Part shown: in pieces, positions 9,104-17,778 of the stretch | Position numbering within the stretch: the stretch's first letter is position 1 | Layout of the letters: every line of letters starts with the position of its first letter | Position numbers and translations under genes: made by a program | Assembly: GCF_043194295.1 (NCBI RefSeq) | Contig: NZ_JBAFVK010000010.1 | Source of the DNA: Xanthobacter autotrophicus | Lineage (GTDB): Bacteria; Pseudomonadota; Alphaproteobacteria; Rhizobiales; Xanthobacteraceae | Direction: 5' to 3' (one strand) | Length of the DNA: 64,000 nucleotides | Notes under the pieces: generated by a model | What the model was told of the DNA's origin: nothing | The model's input: the letters and a program-made list of their open reading frames with translations, nothing else | The model's database searches: none

Positions 9104-10863
9104 TGCGCGTCGTGCTGCGCCTCGTCCTCCTGCTGGTTGCGCTCGTCGCTGCGACGCCGCTCTTGGCCGGCGCCTTCAAGGCAAGCATCGAACGGCTGCC
9201 CACGGACCAGGGCGAACCCTTCGAGCTGGTCCTGAGCCTTGCCGGCCGCGACAGCCTGGAACCGCCGAACGTGACTTCCCTGTCGAAGGACTTCGACATC
9301 CTCGACCGGCGCAAGCGCAGCCGCATGGACACCGTGGCCGGGCAACGGGTCGAGGTGAATGAATGGGTGTTGACACTGGTGGCGAAGCACGCCGGCCGTC
9401 TCACCATTCCTGCCCTTTCGGTGGGCGGGGAGACGAGCGCTCCCATCGATCTCACCATCGCCCCGGGCGCCGCCATCGAGCCGCCCGATGACGAGCCGCT
9501 CTCGCTGGCGGTGGACGTGCAGGGCACACCGCCTTTCTTTCTCCAGAGTGAGATTCCCGTGGTGGTGCGCATGTTTGACCGCGTCGGTGCGCTGGAGGCG
9601 ACGGCGGGACAGCCGGAGGCCGATGGCGCCTCCTTCACGCCTGACGGCGGGCTGAAAACCTATTCCCGTGTGTTCGGCCGTCAGCGTTTCCGCGTGGTGG
9701 AGCTGCGCTACGTCATGCGGCCCCAGCGCACCGGCACCATCCAGATTCCCTCCGTGGCGCTCAAGGCCTCCATCCCCACGTCTCCGCCGGGCGCGCAGGA
9801 GCAGGCCCGCACCTTGGGGCGGCCGGCCATGCCGTGGCTCGGCGGCGGCTTCAATGCCGGCCGCAAGGTTACGGTCTATTCCAATCCGGTGGAGGTGGAG
9901 GTGCGCCCGCGCCCCGCCGGCGTCACCGGCTGGTTCCTGCCGGCCCGGTCCGCGACGCTTCGGGAAAGCTGGTCGCGTCCGCCGGGCGAAGCCAGGGTTG
10001 GCGGTGCGCTGGTACGCACTCTGCGGCTGGAGGTGAAGGGCGCGAGCCCCGGCCAGTTGCCGCCGCTCGCCGCGCCGGAGGTGGAGGGCGTCCGCCAGTA
10101 CGCCGACGAGGGCAAGCCTGAGGCCACGTCGGTGGACGGCGGCGTCGGCGCGGTGGTGGAGACGCGGGTCTCCGTGGTGCCCACGCGCGCCGGAACGGTG
10201 ACGCTGCCGGCCATCTCCGTGCCCTGGTGGAACATTGTGGCGAACCGGGCCGAGACCGCCACTCTGCCGGCCGTGACCCTCACCGTGGCGGCATCCGCCG
10301 ACGGCAGCGCACCGCGGGCGCAGGCCTCTCCCGTTGCCGTGCCCGCTCCATCGCCGACCGCCGGTGGACCGCAGGGCGGCTGGAACGTGCGCGATGTGCT
10401 GGCCGTGCTCGCCGTGACCGTGCTGGTGGTCGGAACCGTCTTCTACAGCGGCCGCCGGCGGCGCCCGGGCGAGGCCGAGCGTGCGCCGGACCCGACCTAT
10501 CCCGGAGCTGTCCGGCCGGTCGGGAGCGGACGCATGGCCGGGCGGCCGGCGTTGGTGCCCCTGGATGTGGAGGCGGCGGCGCGGGCGCTCGATGTCGCCT
10601 GTCGCAGCAATGATGCGGCCGCCGCCCACCGCGCCTGGCTCACCCTCGCCCGTGCCATGGGCGGGATGGGCGGTGAGGCACCGCGCACCCCCGGGATGGC
10701 GCAGGCGGTGGCGGAACTGAACCAGCACCTGTATGCGGGCGATGCGACGGCGTGGGATGGGCGCGCCTTGCGCAAGGCTCTCGCCGCCGAACGACGCGCC
10801 GCGAAGGCGCGCAACGGTCGCAAGGCCCGTGGCCTCCAGCCGCTCTATCCCACATCCCGGTGA
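9100..10863 (+). CDS. BatD-like protein
   Basis: The 587-residue protein has an N-terminal signal or anchor (about 1-26), a large beta-rich periplasmic region (about 30-440), one membrane helix (about 445-463), and a cytoplasmic C-terminal domain of about 120 residues rich in Ala and Arg. The early segment FKASIERLPTDQGEPFELVL and the later block TRAGTVTLPAISVPWWN are typical of BatD (so-called oxygen tolerance) proteins. It starts by ATGA overlap with the VWA/TPR gene and closes the operon. BatD proteins are thought to bridge the periplasmic faces of BatA/B. The aerotolerance role named in Bacteroides need not apply here. Confidence 0.85.
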   Translation: MMRVVLRLVLLLVALVAATPLLAGAFKASIERLPTDQGEPFELVLSLAGRDSLEPPNVTSLSKDFDILDRRKRSRMDTVAGQRVEVNEWVLTLVAKHAGRLTIPALSVGGETSAPIDLTIAPGAAIEPPDDEPLSLAVDVQGTPPFFLQSEIPVVVRMFDRVGALEATAGQPEADGASFTPDGGLKTYSRVFGRQRFRVVELRYVMRPQRTGTIQIPSVALKASIPTSPPGAQEQARTLGRPAMPWLGGGFNAGRKVTVYSNPVEVEVRPRPAGVTGWFLPARSATLRESWSRPPGEARVGGALVRTLRLEVKGASPGQLPPLAAPEVEGVRQYADEGKPEATSVDGGVGAVVETRVSVVPTRAGTVTLPAISVPWWNIVANRAETATLPAVTLTVAASADGSAPRAQASPVAVPAPSPTAGGPQGGWNVRDVLAVLAVTVLVVGTVFYSGRRRRPGEAERAPDPTYPGAVRPVGSGRMAGRPALVPLDVEAAARALDVACRSNDAAAAHRAWLTLARAMGGMGGEAPRTPGMAQAVAELNQHLYAGDATAWDGRALRKALAAERRAAKARNGRKARGLQPLYPTSR

Positions 10864-10906
10864 TCAGGCGTCCGGCCGGAGGGTCTGGTTCCGGGCGGCG
10901 CTGCGG

Positions 10907-11800
10907 CTAGACGCTGCCCCACACCCGCAACATGAAATCGGTGAAGATGGAGACCGCCGGCGAGTGTACCGGCGTTGCCCAGGCGGCGACGGTGACGATC
11001 TTTTCCGACACATCATCGAGATCGCGGATGACGATGCCGCGCCGCTGCAGGTTGCGCACGCAACTGGCATAGACCGAGACCCCGGCGCCCGCCGCCACCA
11101 GCCCGAAGATGCCTTCCGAGGAGGAGGCCTCCTGCGCGATGCGCGGGGTGAAACCGGCGCGGTGGCAGATGGAGAAGAAGGCGTTGCGAAAGGCGCCCCA
11201 ATTCTCCCCCGAGCCGAGCACGAAGGGTTGGTCCGCAAGGTCCGAGAGGCGCAGGGTGCGCACGTTGGAGAGCGGGTGGGTGATGGGCAGCAGCGCCACG
11301 TAGCGGTTGTCGTCGAAGGTGTAGCTCGCCATGCTCGGCTCCTCGAACGGTCCGATCATGAAGCCGATGTCGATGCGTTCCGCCAGCAGCGCCTCCTGCT
11401 GCTTGAAGGTGGGGATGAATGAGATCTCCAGCCGGATTTCCGGCCGGTAGCGACTGAAAGCGCTCAGGAATTCCGGCAGCCGGCCGTTGATGGCGAAGTC
11501 CATGTAGCCGATGCGCAGCAGGCCCACCTCGCCGCTGGCGGTGCGGCGGGCATTGGTGACGGCGCGCTCCAGCCGCTCCAGGGCGGCGCGGCCGTCGGCG
11601 AGGAAGGCCTTGCCGGCCTCGGTCAGTTCCACCGAGCGGGTGGTGCGGGCGATCAGCGGCACGCCCACGTCCTGCTCCAGGTCGCGGATCAGGCGGCTCA
11701 TGGCCGGCTGGGTCATGTGGGCGCGCTGGGCGGCGCGGCTGAAGTGCAGTTCCTCGGAGAGGAGGACGAAGGCACGGACGTGGCGGAGATCGAAGCGCAT
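10907..11800 (-). CDS. LysR-family transcriptional regulator
   Basis: This 297-residue protein has the standard LysR plan: an N-terminal winged helix-turn-helix (HFSRAAQRAHMTQPAMSRLIRDLE, about 18-41) and a co-inducer-binding domain (about 90-290). It is divergent from the N-carbamoylsarcosine-amidase-like gene, which makes that operon its likely target and a derivative of its substrate the likely inducer. The start at MRFDLRHV gives the usual family length; MNDAM four codons upstream is an alternative, and neither has a strong ribosome binding site. The divergent spacer holds a perfect 16-bp palindrome listed separately. Confidence 0.9.
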   Translation of the reverse strand: MRFDLRHVRAFVLLSEELHFSRAAQRAHMTQPAMSRLIRDLEQDVGVPLIARTTRSVELTEAGKAFLADGRAALERLERAVTNARRTASGEVGLLRIGYMDFAINGRLPEFLSAFSRYRPEIRLEISFIPTFKQQEALLAERIDIGFMIGPFEEPSMASYTFDDNRYVALLPITHPLSNVRTLRLSDLADQPFVLGSGENWGAFRNAFFSICHRAGFTPRIAQEASSSEGIFGLVAAGAGVSVYASCVRNLQRRGIVIRDLDDVSEKIVTVAAWATPVHSPAVSIFTDFMLRVWGSV

Positions 11801-11861
11801 GGCGTCATTCATATCAGAAATTGCATCAATCGTGCCGAATTTGGAATTTCTCCTGTCATAG

Positions 11862-11877
11862 AAGATTGAGCAATCTT
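11862..11877. promoter_or_regulatory. candidate LysR operator palindrome
   Basis: A perfect inverted repeat with arms AAGATTG and CAATCTT around AG lies between the divergent LysR gene and the hydrolase gene, about 50 bp from the latter's start. A weaker ATTG/CAAT dyad lies at 11820-11830. LysR proteins typically bind such dyads in the divergent promoter. This is inference from symmetry and position. Confidence 0.5.
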
Positions 11878-11928
11878 GTCCCTGCAAGTCCGGCGCAGAC
11901 GGGCGGAAAACCAGCAGGGACAACGACT

Positions 11929-12639
11929 ATGGCGTTCGAGGAAGATCTCGATGCGGCGCTGACGCGCGCCTTCGAACAGGCAACCTCCCTGTACCAGGGG
12001 CGCGGCTTCCAGCGGCGGGTGGGATTCGGCAGCCGGCCGGCGCTGATCAACGTGGATCTGGCCAATGCCTGGACCCGTCCCGGCAACCCGTTCACTTGCG
12101 AGAAGATCGACGACCAGATCATCCCTGGGGTGCAGGCTCTGCTCGCCGCCTGCCGGCGCAACGGCCACCCGGTGGTGCATGTGACCACCTGCTACCAGGT
12201 CACCGACGAGACCCAGGCCGCGACCGATATGGGCTTGTGGCACCACAAGATTCCCATCGAGGTGGTGGACCAGTCCAAGCCCGAACTGTGGGCCATCGAC
12301 AGCCGCATCGAGCCGGTGAAGGGTGAGCAGGTGCTCATCAAGAAGCGGGCCTCCGCCTTCCATGGCACCTATCTCGCCGGCTTCCTGCGGGCCAACAATG
12401 TGGACACCATCCTGGTGACCGGCGTCACCGCCTCCGCCTGCGTGCGCACAACGCTTTGCGACGGTCTGGCGGAAGGTTTCCGCACCATCGCGGTGAAGGA
12501 GTGCATCGGCGACCGGGTGCCCGGCGCGGTGGCTTGGAACCTCTTCGACATCGACGCGAAGTTCGCCGATGTGGAGCCGCTGGAGCGCTGCATCTCCTAC
12601 CTCGACGAAGTCGGCGCCAAGTCTCGCGCCGCGGCCTGA
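11929..12639 (+). CDS. isochorismatase-fold cysteine hydrolase, likely N-carbamoylsarcosine amidase
   Basis: The 236-residue protein has the isochorismatase/cysteine-hydrolase catalytic triad: Asp43 (ALINVDLANAW), Lys139 (IKKRASAFHGT) and Cys171 (GVTASACVRTT). Overall spacing resembles N-carbamoylsarcosine amidase, which converts N-carbamoylsarcosine to sarcosine, CO2 and ammonia in bacterial creatinine breakdown. The link to sarcosine is supported by soxBDAG, glyA and sdaA in the same 20 kb. No creatinine deiminase or hydantoinase is present, so substrate entry would be at this level or from elsewhere. Other ureido or amide substrates are possible for this fold. It probably leads an operon with the ABC transporter that follows. 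Confidence 0.72.
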   Translation: MAFEEDLDAALTRAFEQATSLYQGRGFQRRVGFGSRPALINVDLANAWTRPGNPFTCEKIDDQIIPGVQALLAACRRNGHPVVHVTTCYQVTDETQAATDMGLWHHKIPIEVVDQSKPELWAIDSRIEPVKGEQVLIKKRASAFHGTYLAGFLRANNVDTILVTGVTASACVRTTLCDGLAEGFRTIAVKECIGDRVPGAVAWNLFDIDAKFADVEPLERCISYLDEVGAKSRAAA

Positions 12640-12643
12640 TCGG

Positions 12644-12667
12644 GTCGCCGCGCTCCGGCGCGGCGAC
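12644..12667 (+). other. 10-bp GC-rich hairpin between hydrolase and binding-protein genes
   Basis: A perfect 10-bp stem (GTCGCCGCGC / GCGCGGCGAC) closes a TCCG tetraloop five bases after the hydrolase stop. There is no T-run after it, so it is more likely an mRNA 3'-end stabiliser or partial attenuator than a full terminator. It would allow the binding-protein gene to be expressed at a level different from the hydrolase. Confidence 0.55.
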
Positions 12668-12733
12668 TTCAAGACGTTCTCCGACATCGACGACTTCGAC
12701 TTCGACATCAAAAAATAAAATCCAGAGGCGGAC

Positions 12734-13801
12734 ATGACGAAGACTGATCTCACCCTTTCGGGTGCGCCATCCCGGCGTGCCGTCCTTGGAGCGCTCGGTG
12801 CGGGGGCGGCGGTGCTCGCCGCCCCGCGCCTTGTTCGCGCGCAGGAGGGGACCCTCGTCGTCTCCAACTGGGGTGGCGACTGGAACGAGCGGACCATCCG
12901 CTTCGTGGAAGCGCCGCTGGTGGAAAGCCGCGGCATCAAGATCGTCCGCGACCTCGGCATGGAGCCGGAGCGCAAGGCCAAGCTGATCGCCGAGAAGCGG
13001 CTCAAGCGCGGCACCATCGACGTCATCCACATCAACGAGGGCGACAGCGTGGAGCTGAACGCCCAGGACGTGCTGAGCGACATCGATTTCGCCAAGGTGC
13101 CCAATTACGCCGACGTGGTGCCGGCGCTGAAGTCCAAGCCCTTCTTCGTGCCGTGGCTCTACAGCGGTGTCTCCATCATCTACAACAAGGACAAGGTGCC
13201 GAACCCGCCCAAGTCCTATGAAGAGCTGTGGGACAAGAAATGGGCCGGCAGGATCGGCCTTACCAACCAGCTTTACTTCAACTACATCATGATGGCCGGC
13301 CTGATCAAAGGCGGCAACGTCACCAATACCGAGCAGGGCAAGGAACGGCTGATCCAGCTGAAGGAGCTGACCCAGCCGCGCATCTATGCTGCCCACCAGC
13401 AGCTCGGTGCCGGCCTCGTCAATGGCGAGGTGGACATCGCGGTGAACTACAAGGCGCGCGGCCTGCAATGGGCCAATGACGGCGCCCCTCTCGCCATCCA
13501 GTATCCGTCCGAAGGCGCCATCGCGGTGATGTTCGGCGCGGCCCTGCCCAAGCGCGCGCCGAGCCCCGACCTCGCCTATATCTATTTCAACGCCATGCTG
13601 GACCGCAAAGCCATGGCCGGTCTTGCCGGCGCCAGCTTCTACGCCCCGGCCAACGCCAAGGCGGAGCTGACCGACGAACTGCGCGCCAAGGTGGACTTCA
13701 CGGCGGCGCAGGCGGCGGCCCTGAAATTCCCCGATTACGCCCACGTGGCGAAGAATACGGCGGAATGGCTTGAGTGGTGGAACAAGAACATCGCCCGCTG
13801 A
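12734..13801 (+). CDS. PotD-type ABC transporter substrate-binding protein 1
   Basis: The 355-residue precursor starts with a Tat-like signal (SRRAVLGALGAGAAVLAAP, about 13-31) and is predicted to be periplasmic. The mature part has the family 1 extracellular solute-binding features NWGGDWNE, GINYNKDKVP-like FIYNKDK spacing (SIIYNKDKVPNPP) and YIYFNAML near the C-terminus, as in spermidine/putrescine and related amine binders. It is followed by two permeases and an ATPase, giving a complete importer. In the context of sarcosine catabolism a methylated amine or N-carbamoyl amino acid is a plausible ligand, but the binding residues do not let me name it. Confidence 0.85.
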   Translation: MTKTDLTLSGAPSRRAVLGALGAGAAVLAAPRLVRAQEGTLVVSNWGGDWNERTIRFVEAPLVESRGIKIVRDLGMEPERKAKLIAEKRLKRGTIDVIHINEGDSVELNAQDVLSDIDFAKVPNYADVVPALKSKPFFVPWLYSGVSIIYNKDKVPNPPKSYEELWDKKWAGRIGLTNQLYFNYIMMAGLIKGGNVTNTEQGKERLIQLKELTQPRIYAAHQQLGAGLVNGEVDIAVNYKARGLQWANDGAPLAIQYPSEGAIAVMFGAALPKRAPSPDLAYIYFNAMLDRKAMAGLAGASFYAPANAKAELTDELRAKVDFTAAQAAALKFPDYAHVAKNTAEWLEWWNKNIAR

Positions 13802-13812
13802 GCGCGGCCGGC

Positions 13813-14754
13813 ATGTCGGGTTCGGCCATGTCCGCAGCAACGACCAACCCCGGCGGCGCCACCGCTCCGCCCCTTAATCTTCCCGCGCCGGGTGCGCGGG
13901 AACGCCGGCGCCTGTCGCCGGCCTTCGGCCTCGCCGCGCCCGGCACCCTGTTCGTGGTGCTGGCGCTGATGGGTCCGCTCGCCCTCATGTTCCGCTATTC
14001 GCTGAACCGGTTCGTGCCGGGGCAGATGATGGTGGAGGCGCTGACCCTCGCCAACTACCAGAAATTCTTCGCCGACAGCTACTACCAGGAGGTGCTGGCG
14101 ACCACCCTGTGGGTGTCCGGCCTCTCCACACTCCTGTGCCTCCTTGCCGGCTTTCCGGTGGCGTACTTTCTGGTGCGGCAGGCCAGCGACAAATGGAAGG
14201 GGCGGTTGCTCCTCCTCGTCATCCTGCCGCTGCTCATGGGCAATGCGGTGCGCACGGCGGCGTGGATGGTGATTTTGGGTGACAAGGGCTTGTTCAACGC
14301 ATTTGTCAGCACCCTCGGCCTGTCGCCGGTGAAGCTCATGTACACACCCACCGCCGTGGTTATCGGCCTCGTCTCGGTGCTGCTGCCGTTCATGATCGTG
14401 ACGCTGCAGAGCATCATCGAGGGCATCGACGCCAATCTGGAAGCCGCCGCCTCCAGCCTTGGCGCCTCCCACCTCACCACCCTGTGGCGGGTGGTGCTGC
14501 CCTTGGCACTGCCGGGCATCCTCGCCGGCACCATGCTGTGCTTCATCCTCTCCATGAACGCCTATGCGACGCCCGTGCTCATCGGCGGCCCGAGCTTCCA
14601 GATGATGGCGCCCGCCGTCTACCAGCAGGTGGCGAAAGCCATGAACTGGCCCTTCGGCGCGGCGCTCGCCTTCGTGCTGATGGCGGTGACGCTCGTGCTC
14701 ACCACCACCGCCAACGTCCTGGTGCAGCGGCGCTATCGCCGCTGGAGCGAGTGA
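13813..14754 (+). CDS. ABC transporter permease (PotB-like) 1
   Basis: An inner-membrane permease of about 313 residues with six predicted helices and the EAA loop (DANLEAAASSLGASHLTTLWRVVLPLALPGI) that contacts the ATPase. The N-terminal 40 residues are Pro/Ala-rich and cytoplasmic. The start was placed at MSGSAM, just after the preceding stop; MSAATTN five codons later is equally possible, and neither has a strong ribosome binding site. It should pair with the next permease. Confidence 0.85.
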   Translation: MSGSAMSAATTNPGGATAPPLNLPAPGARERRRLSPAFGLAAPGTLFVVLALMGPLALMFRYSLNRFVPGQMMVEALTLANYQKFFADSYYQEVLATTLWVSGLSTLLCLLAGFPVAYFLVRQASDKWKGRLLLLVILPLLMGNAVRTAAWMVILGDKGLFNAFVSTLGLSPVKLMYTPTAVVIGLVSVLLPFMIVTLQSIIEGIDANLEAAASSLGASHLTTLWRVVLPLALPGILAGTMLCFILSMNAYATPVLIGGPSFQMMAPAVYQQVAKAMNWPFGAALAFVLMAVTLVLTTTANVLVQRRYRRWSE

Positions 14755-14762
14755 GGGGGGCT

Positions 14763-15569
14763 ATGGGCATTCTCGCCATCAACCGCATCTACGCCGCGCT
14801 CTCGGCGCTGGTGCTCGCCTTCGTGCTGCTGCCGCTGGTGGCCATCGTGTGGGTGAGCTTCTTCGCCAACCGCATCCTGTCCTTCCCGGCCACCGGATAT
14901 ACCTTCAGCTGGTATGTCCGCGCCTGGGAACAGGAGGCGTTCCGCAACGGCTTCATCACCAGCGTGGAGACCGCGCTGGTGGCGGTGGCCATATCGCTGG
15001 TGCTGGGCGTGCCGGCGAGCCTGGCCCTGGTGCGCTATCGCTTTCCGGGGCGGGACGCCATCCAGACCGTGCTGCTCTCGCCCATGGTGGTGCCGGGCAT
15101 CGTCGGCGGGGCGGCGCTGTTCATGGCCTTCATCGAGCTGGAAGTGCTGCTGGACGTGGAGATCGCCGGCACCTTGCCGGGCCTGCTCATCGCCCATGGC
15201 CTCATCGCCTTGCCGTGGACGGTGCGGCTGGTGACGGCCTCCCTGGTGGGCATGAGCCCGTCCTATGAGGAGGCGGCGCGCTCGCTGGGCGCGGGGGTGC
15301 TCACCACCTTCTTCCGGGTGACTTTGCCCATCATCAAGCCCGGCATTGTGGCGGCGGCGCTGTTCTCCTTCGTGGTGTCCTTCATCGACCTTGAAAAGTC
15401 GATCTTCCTGGTGGGGCCGGGCCGCACCACGCTCCAGATCGCGCTGGTTTCGTATCTGGAATGGAACCTCGATTCCACGGTGGCGGCGGTCGCGACCGTG
15501 CAGATCCTCATCATCGGCGCGCTGCTGATCGCCAGCGACCGCTATGCCCGCCTCGCGCGGGCCTTCTGA
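14763..15569 (+). CDS. ABC transporter permease (PotC-like) 1
   Basis: A 268-residue inner-membrane permease with six predicted helices and an EAA motif (SYEEAARSLGAGVLTTFFRVTLPIIKPGI). GAGG lies a few bases before the ATG. It forms the second half of the membrane channel with the preceding permease. The spacing of eight bases after the first permease supports co-translation. Confidence 0.88.
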   Translation: MGILAINRIYAALSALVLAFVLLPLVAIVWVSFFANRILSFPATGYTFSWYVRAWEQEAFRNGFITSVETALVAVAISLVLGVPASLALVRYRFPGRDAIQTVLLSPMVVPGIVGGAALFMAFIELEVLLDVEIAGTLPGLLIAHGLIALPWTVRLVTASLVGMSPSYEEAARSLGAGVLTTFFRVTLPIIKPGIVAAALFSFVVSFIDLEKSIFLVGPGRTTLQIALVSYLEWNLDSTVAAVATVQILIIGALLIASDRYARLARAF

Positions 15570-15594
15570 AACGCCTGTTTTCGGAGTGACCTGA

Positions 15595-16656
15595 ATGTCC
15601 GACGTCGTCCTCCAGTCCATCGTCAAGCGCTACGACGCCACCACCGCCGTGGACAATGTCTCGCTCAACATCCGCCAGGGCGAGCTGGTGGCGCTGCTCG
15701 GCCCCTCCGGCTGTGGCAAGACCACGACCCTGCGCATGGTGGGCGGCTTCATCCCCGTCACCGAGGGGCGCATCCTGGTGGGCGGGCGCGATCTCACGTC
15801 GCTGCCGCCCAACAAGCGCAACATGGGCTTCGGCTTCCAGAACTACGCGCTGTTCCCGCACATGAGCGTGGGCGAGAACGTGGCTTTCGGGCTTCAGATG
15901 CGCAAGCTGCCCAAGGCCGACATCGCCCGAAAGGTGAAGACGGCGCTCGACCGGGTGAAGCTTTCCCATCTCGCCGATCGCCTGCCCAAGCAGCTCTCCG
16001 GCGGCCAGCAGCAGCGGGTGGCGCTTGCCCGCGCGTTGGTGATCGAGCCGGACGTGCTGCTGCTCGACGAGCCGCTCTCCAACCTCGACGCGCAATTGCG
16101 CAACGAGATGAAGCTGGAGATCCGCAACATCCAGCAGCAGCTCGGCATCACCACCATCTTCGTCACCCACGATCAGGATGAGGCGCTCTCGGTGGCCGAC
16201 CGGGTGGTGCTGATGCGCGCCGGGCGCATCGAGCAGATGGGCGCGCCGGACGACCTGTTCGAGCGGCCGGCCTCCCACTTCGTCGCCGAATTCATGGGCG
16301 TGACCAACCTGTTGGCCGGGACGCTGGAAAGCGTCGGGCGGTTCCGCCTCAAGAGCGGCGAGGTGGTGGCGGTGCCGGTGGCCGGGCTCTCCGGAGACCT
16401 CGCTCTGGCGCTGCGGCCCGAGCGGGTGATCCTCGACGGCACCGACGAGGCGCTGCTCGCCAACACCCTGTCCGCCGAGGTGGAGTTCGCCACCTATCGC
16501 GGCCTCGTCATCGATTATCGCGTGCGCCTGCCCTCGGGCGTGACGCTGATTGCCCGCCGACCCTCGCCGGCGGTGGGCGGCCCCGCGCCGCTCAGCCCCG
16601 GTCGCGCCGTGCGCGTCTCCTGGCAGCCCGAGGCCGGAACTCTCGTGCCGGTGTGA
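15595..16656 (+). CDS. ABC transporter ATP-binding protein (PotA-like), the only ATPase of this locus
   Basis: The 353-residue ATPase has Walker A GPSGCGKTT (about 37-45), the signature LSGGQQQR, Walker B VLLLDEPLSNLD, the switch His in FVTHDQDEA, and a C-terminal TOBE-type domain (about 240-350). It belongs to the polyamine/iron/thiamine importer class. Two complete permease pairs and two binding proteins lie on this strand but only one ATPase, so it probably energises both. Confidence 0.92.
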   Translation: MSDVVLQSIVKRYDATTAVDNVSLNIRQGELVALLGPSGCGKTTTLRMVGGFIPVTEGRILVGGRDLTSLPPNKRNMGFGFQNYALFPHMSVGENVAFGLQMRKLPKADIARKVKTALDRVKLSHLADRLPKQLSGGQQQRVALARALVIEPDVLLLDEPLSNLDAQLRNEMKLEIRNIQQQLGITTIFVTHDQDEALSVADRVVLMRAGRIEQMGAPDDLFERPASHFVAEFMGVTNLLAGTLESVGRFRLKSGEVVAVPVAGLSGDLALALRPERVILDGTDEALLANTLSAEVEFATYRGLVIDYRVRLPSGVTLIARRPSPAVGGPAPLSPGRAVRVSWQPEAGTLVPV

Positions 16657-16762
16657 ACGGGCACCCGTTCCCTTTTCCAGTATTCGCCGGCGTAAGGCCG
16701 GCACCTCAAGAAGGCATTTCGCCGTGAATTTGCACGTTTCGCCCACGAAGGAAGATCAAGCC

Positions 16763-17737
16763 GTGTCCAGCCTGCACGAACAGCTTGTCGTCATCGACGG
16801 CCTCATCATCTCCGATTTCGGCCGCGCGGTGTTCGAGGACATGCGCAAGGGCGGCCTCACCGCCGCCAACTGCACCTGCTGCGTGTGGGACAACTTCACC
16901 GAGACCATGCGCAATATCGCCAAGTGGAAGAAGGATTTCGCGGCCAACGCCGACATCATCTCCCAGGTCTACACCACTGAAGACATCCTGAAGGCGAAGG
17001 CCGAGGGCAAGACCGGCATCATCCTCGGCTGGCAGAACACCTCGGGCATCGAGGACCGCATCGAATATCTCGAACTGTTCCACGAATTGGGCGTGCGCAT
17101 CATCCAGATGACGTACAACACCCAGAATTACGTGGGCTCCGGCTGCTACGAGGGCACCGACAGCGGCCTCTCCGACTTCGGCCACGACGTGGTGGCGGAG
17201 ATGAACCGCCTCGGCATCCTGTGCGACCTGTCCCATGTGGGGCCGAAGACTTCGGAAGACACCATCAAGGCATCCAAGAAGCGCGTCGCCTATTCCCACT
17301 GCCTGCCGGCGGGGCTGAAGGCCCATCCGCGCAACAAGAGCGACGAGCAGTTGCGCTTCATCGCCGACAAGGGCGGCTTCATCGGCGTCACCATGTTCCC
17401 GCCCTTCCTGGCGAAGGGGCCGGAAGCGTCCGTCGCCGATTACGTGGAGGCGATGGAGTACATCATCAACATCGCCGGCGAGGACATCGTGGGCGTGGGC
17501 ACCGATTTCACGCAGGGCTACGGCAAGCCTTTCTTCGACTGGATCACCCACGACAAGGGCTTCGGCCGCAAGCTCACGGATTTCGGCGCCGTCATCAATC
17601 CGGAAGGCTTCCGCGAGATCGGCGACTTCCCGAACCTCACCGCCGCCATGGAAGCCCGCGGCTGGTCGACTGCCCGCATCGAGAAGGTGATGGGGCAGAA
17701 CTGGCTCCAGCTGCTCAAGGACGTGTGGGGCGCTTAA
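16763..17737 (+). CDS. M19 dipeptidase-like protein with altered metal ligands
   Basis: The 324-residue protein matches the membrane-dipeptidase (M19) family in overall order: VIDGLIISDFGRAVFEDMRKGG at the start, GIILGWQNTSGIED, TYNTQNYVGSG, DLSHVGP, YSHCLPAGLKAHPRNKSD and IVGVGTDF. The canonical HxD ligand pair is replaced by LII, and the bridging Glu position reads Gln in GWQNTSG, while the two His positions are kept. GTG was chosen as start because GGAAG precedes it by eight bases and it gives the usual length; a GTG 13 codons upstream is possible. Pseudomonas dimethylglycine loci carry this gene next to a DUF5943 gene, as here. Its reaction is unknown to me. Confidence 0.82.
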   Translation: MSSLHEQLVVIDGLIISDFGRAVFEDMRKGGLTAANCTCCVWDNFTETMRNIAKWKKDFAANADIISQVYTTEDILKAKAEGKTGIILGWQNTSGIEDRIEYLELFHELGVRIIQMTYNTQNYVGSGCYEGTDSGLSDFGHDVVAEMNRLGILCDLSHVGPKTSEDTIKASKKRVAYSHCLPAGLKAHPRNKSDEQLRFIADKGGFIGVTMFPPFLAKGPEASVADYVEAMEYIINIAGEDIVGVGTDFTQGYGKPFFDWITHDKGFGRKLTDFGAVINPEGFREIGDFPNLTAAMEARGWSTARIEKVMGQNWLQLLKDVWGA

Positions 17738-17778
17738 GCCTCACATCGTCTTCCATTCAACGCGGGAATACTGAAAAA

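Noticed and set aside
12662..12720. Short Asp/Phe-rich frame GDFKTFSDIDDFDFDIKK ending before the first binding-protein gene
   Set aside because: No in-frame start codon lies nearby and the pattern can come from repeated GACTTC units; it may be a remnant but cannot be supported as a gene.
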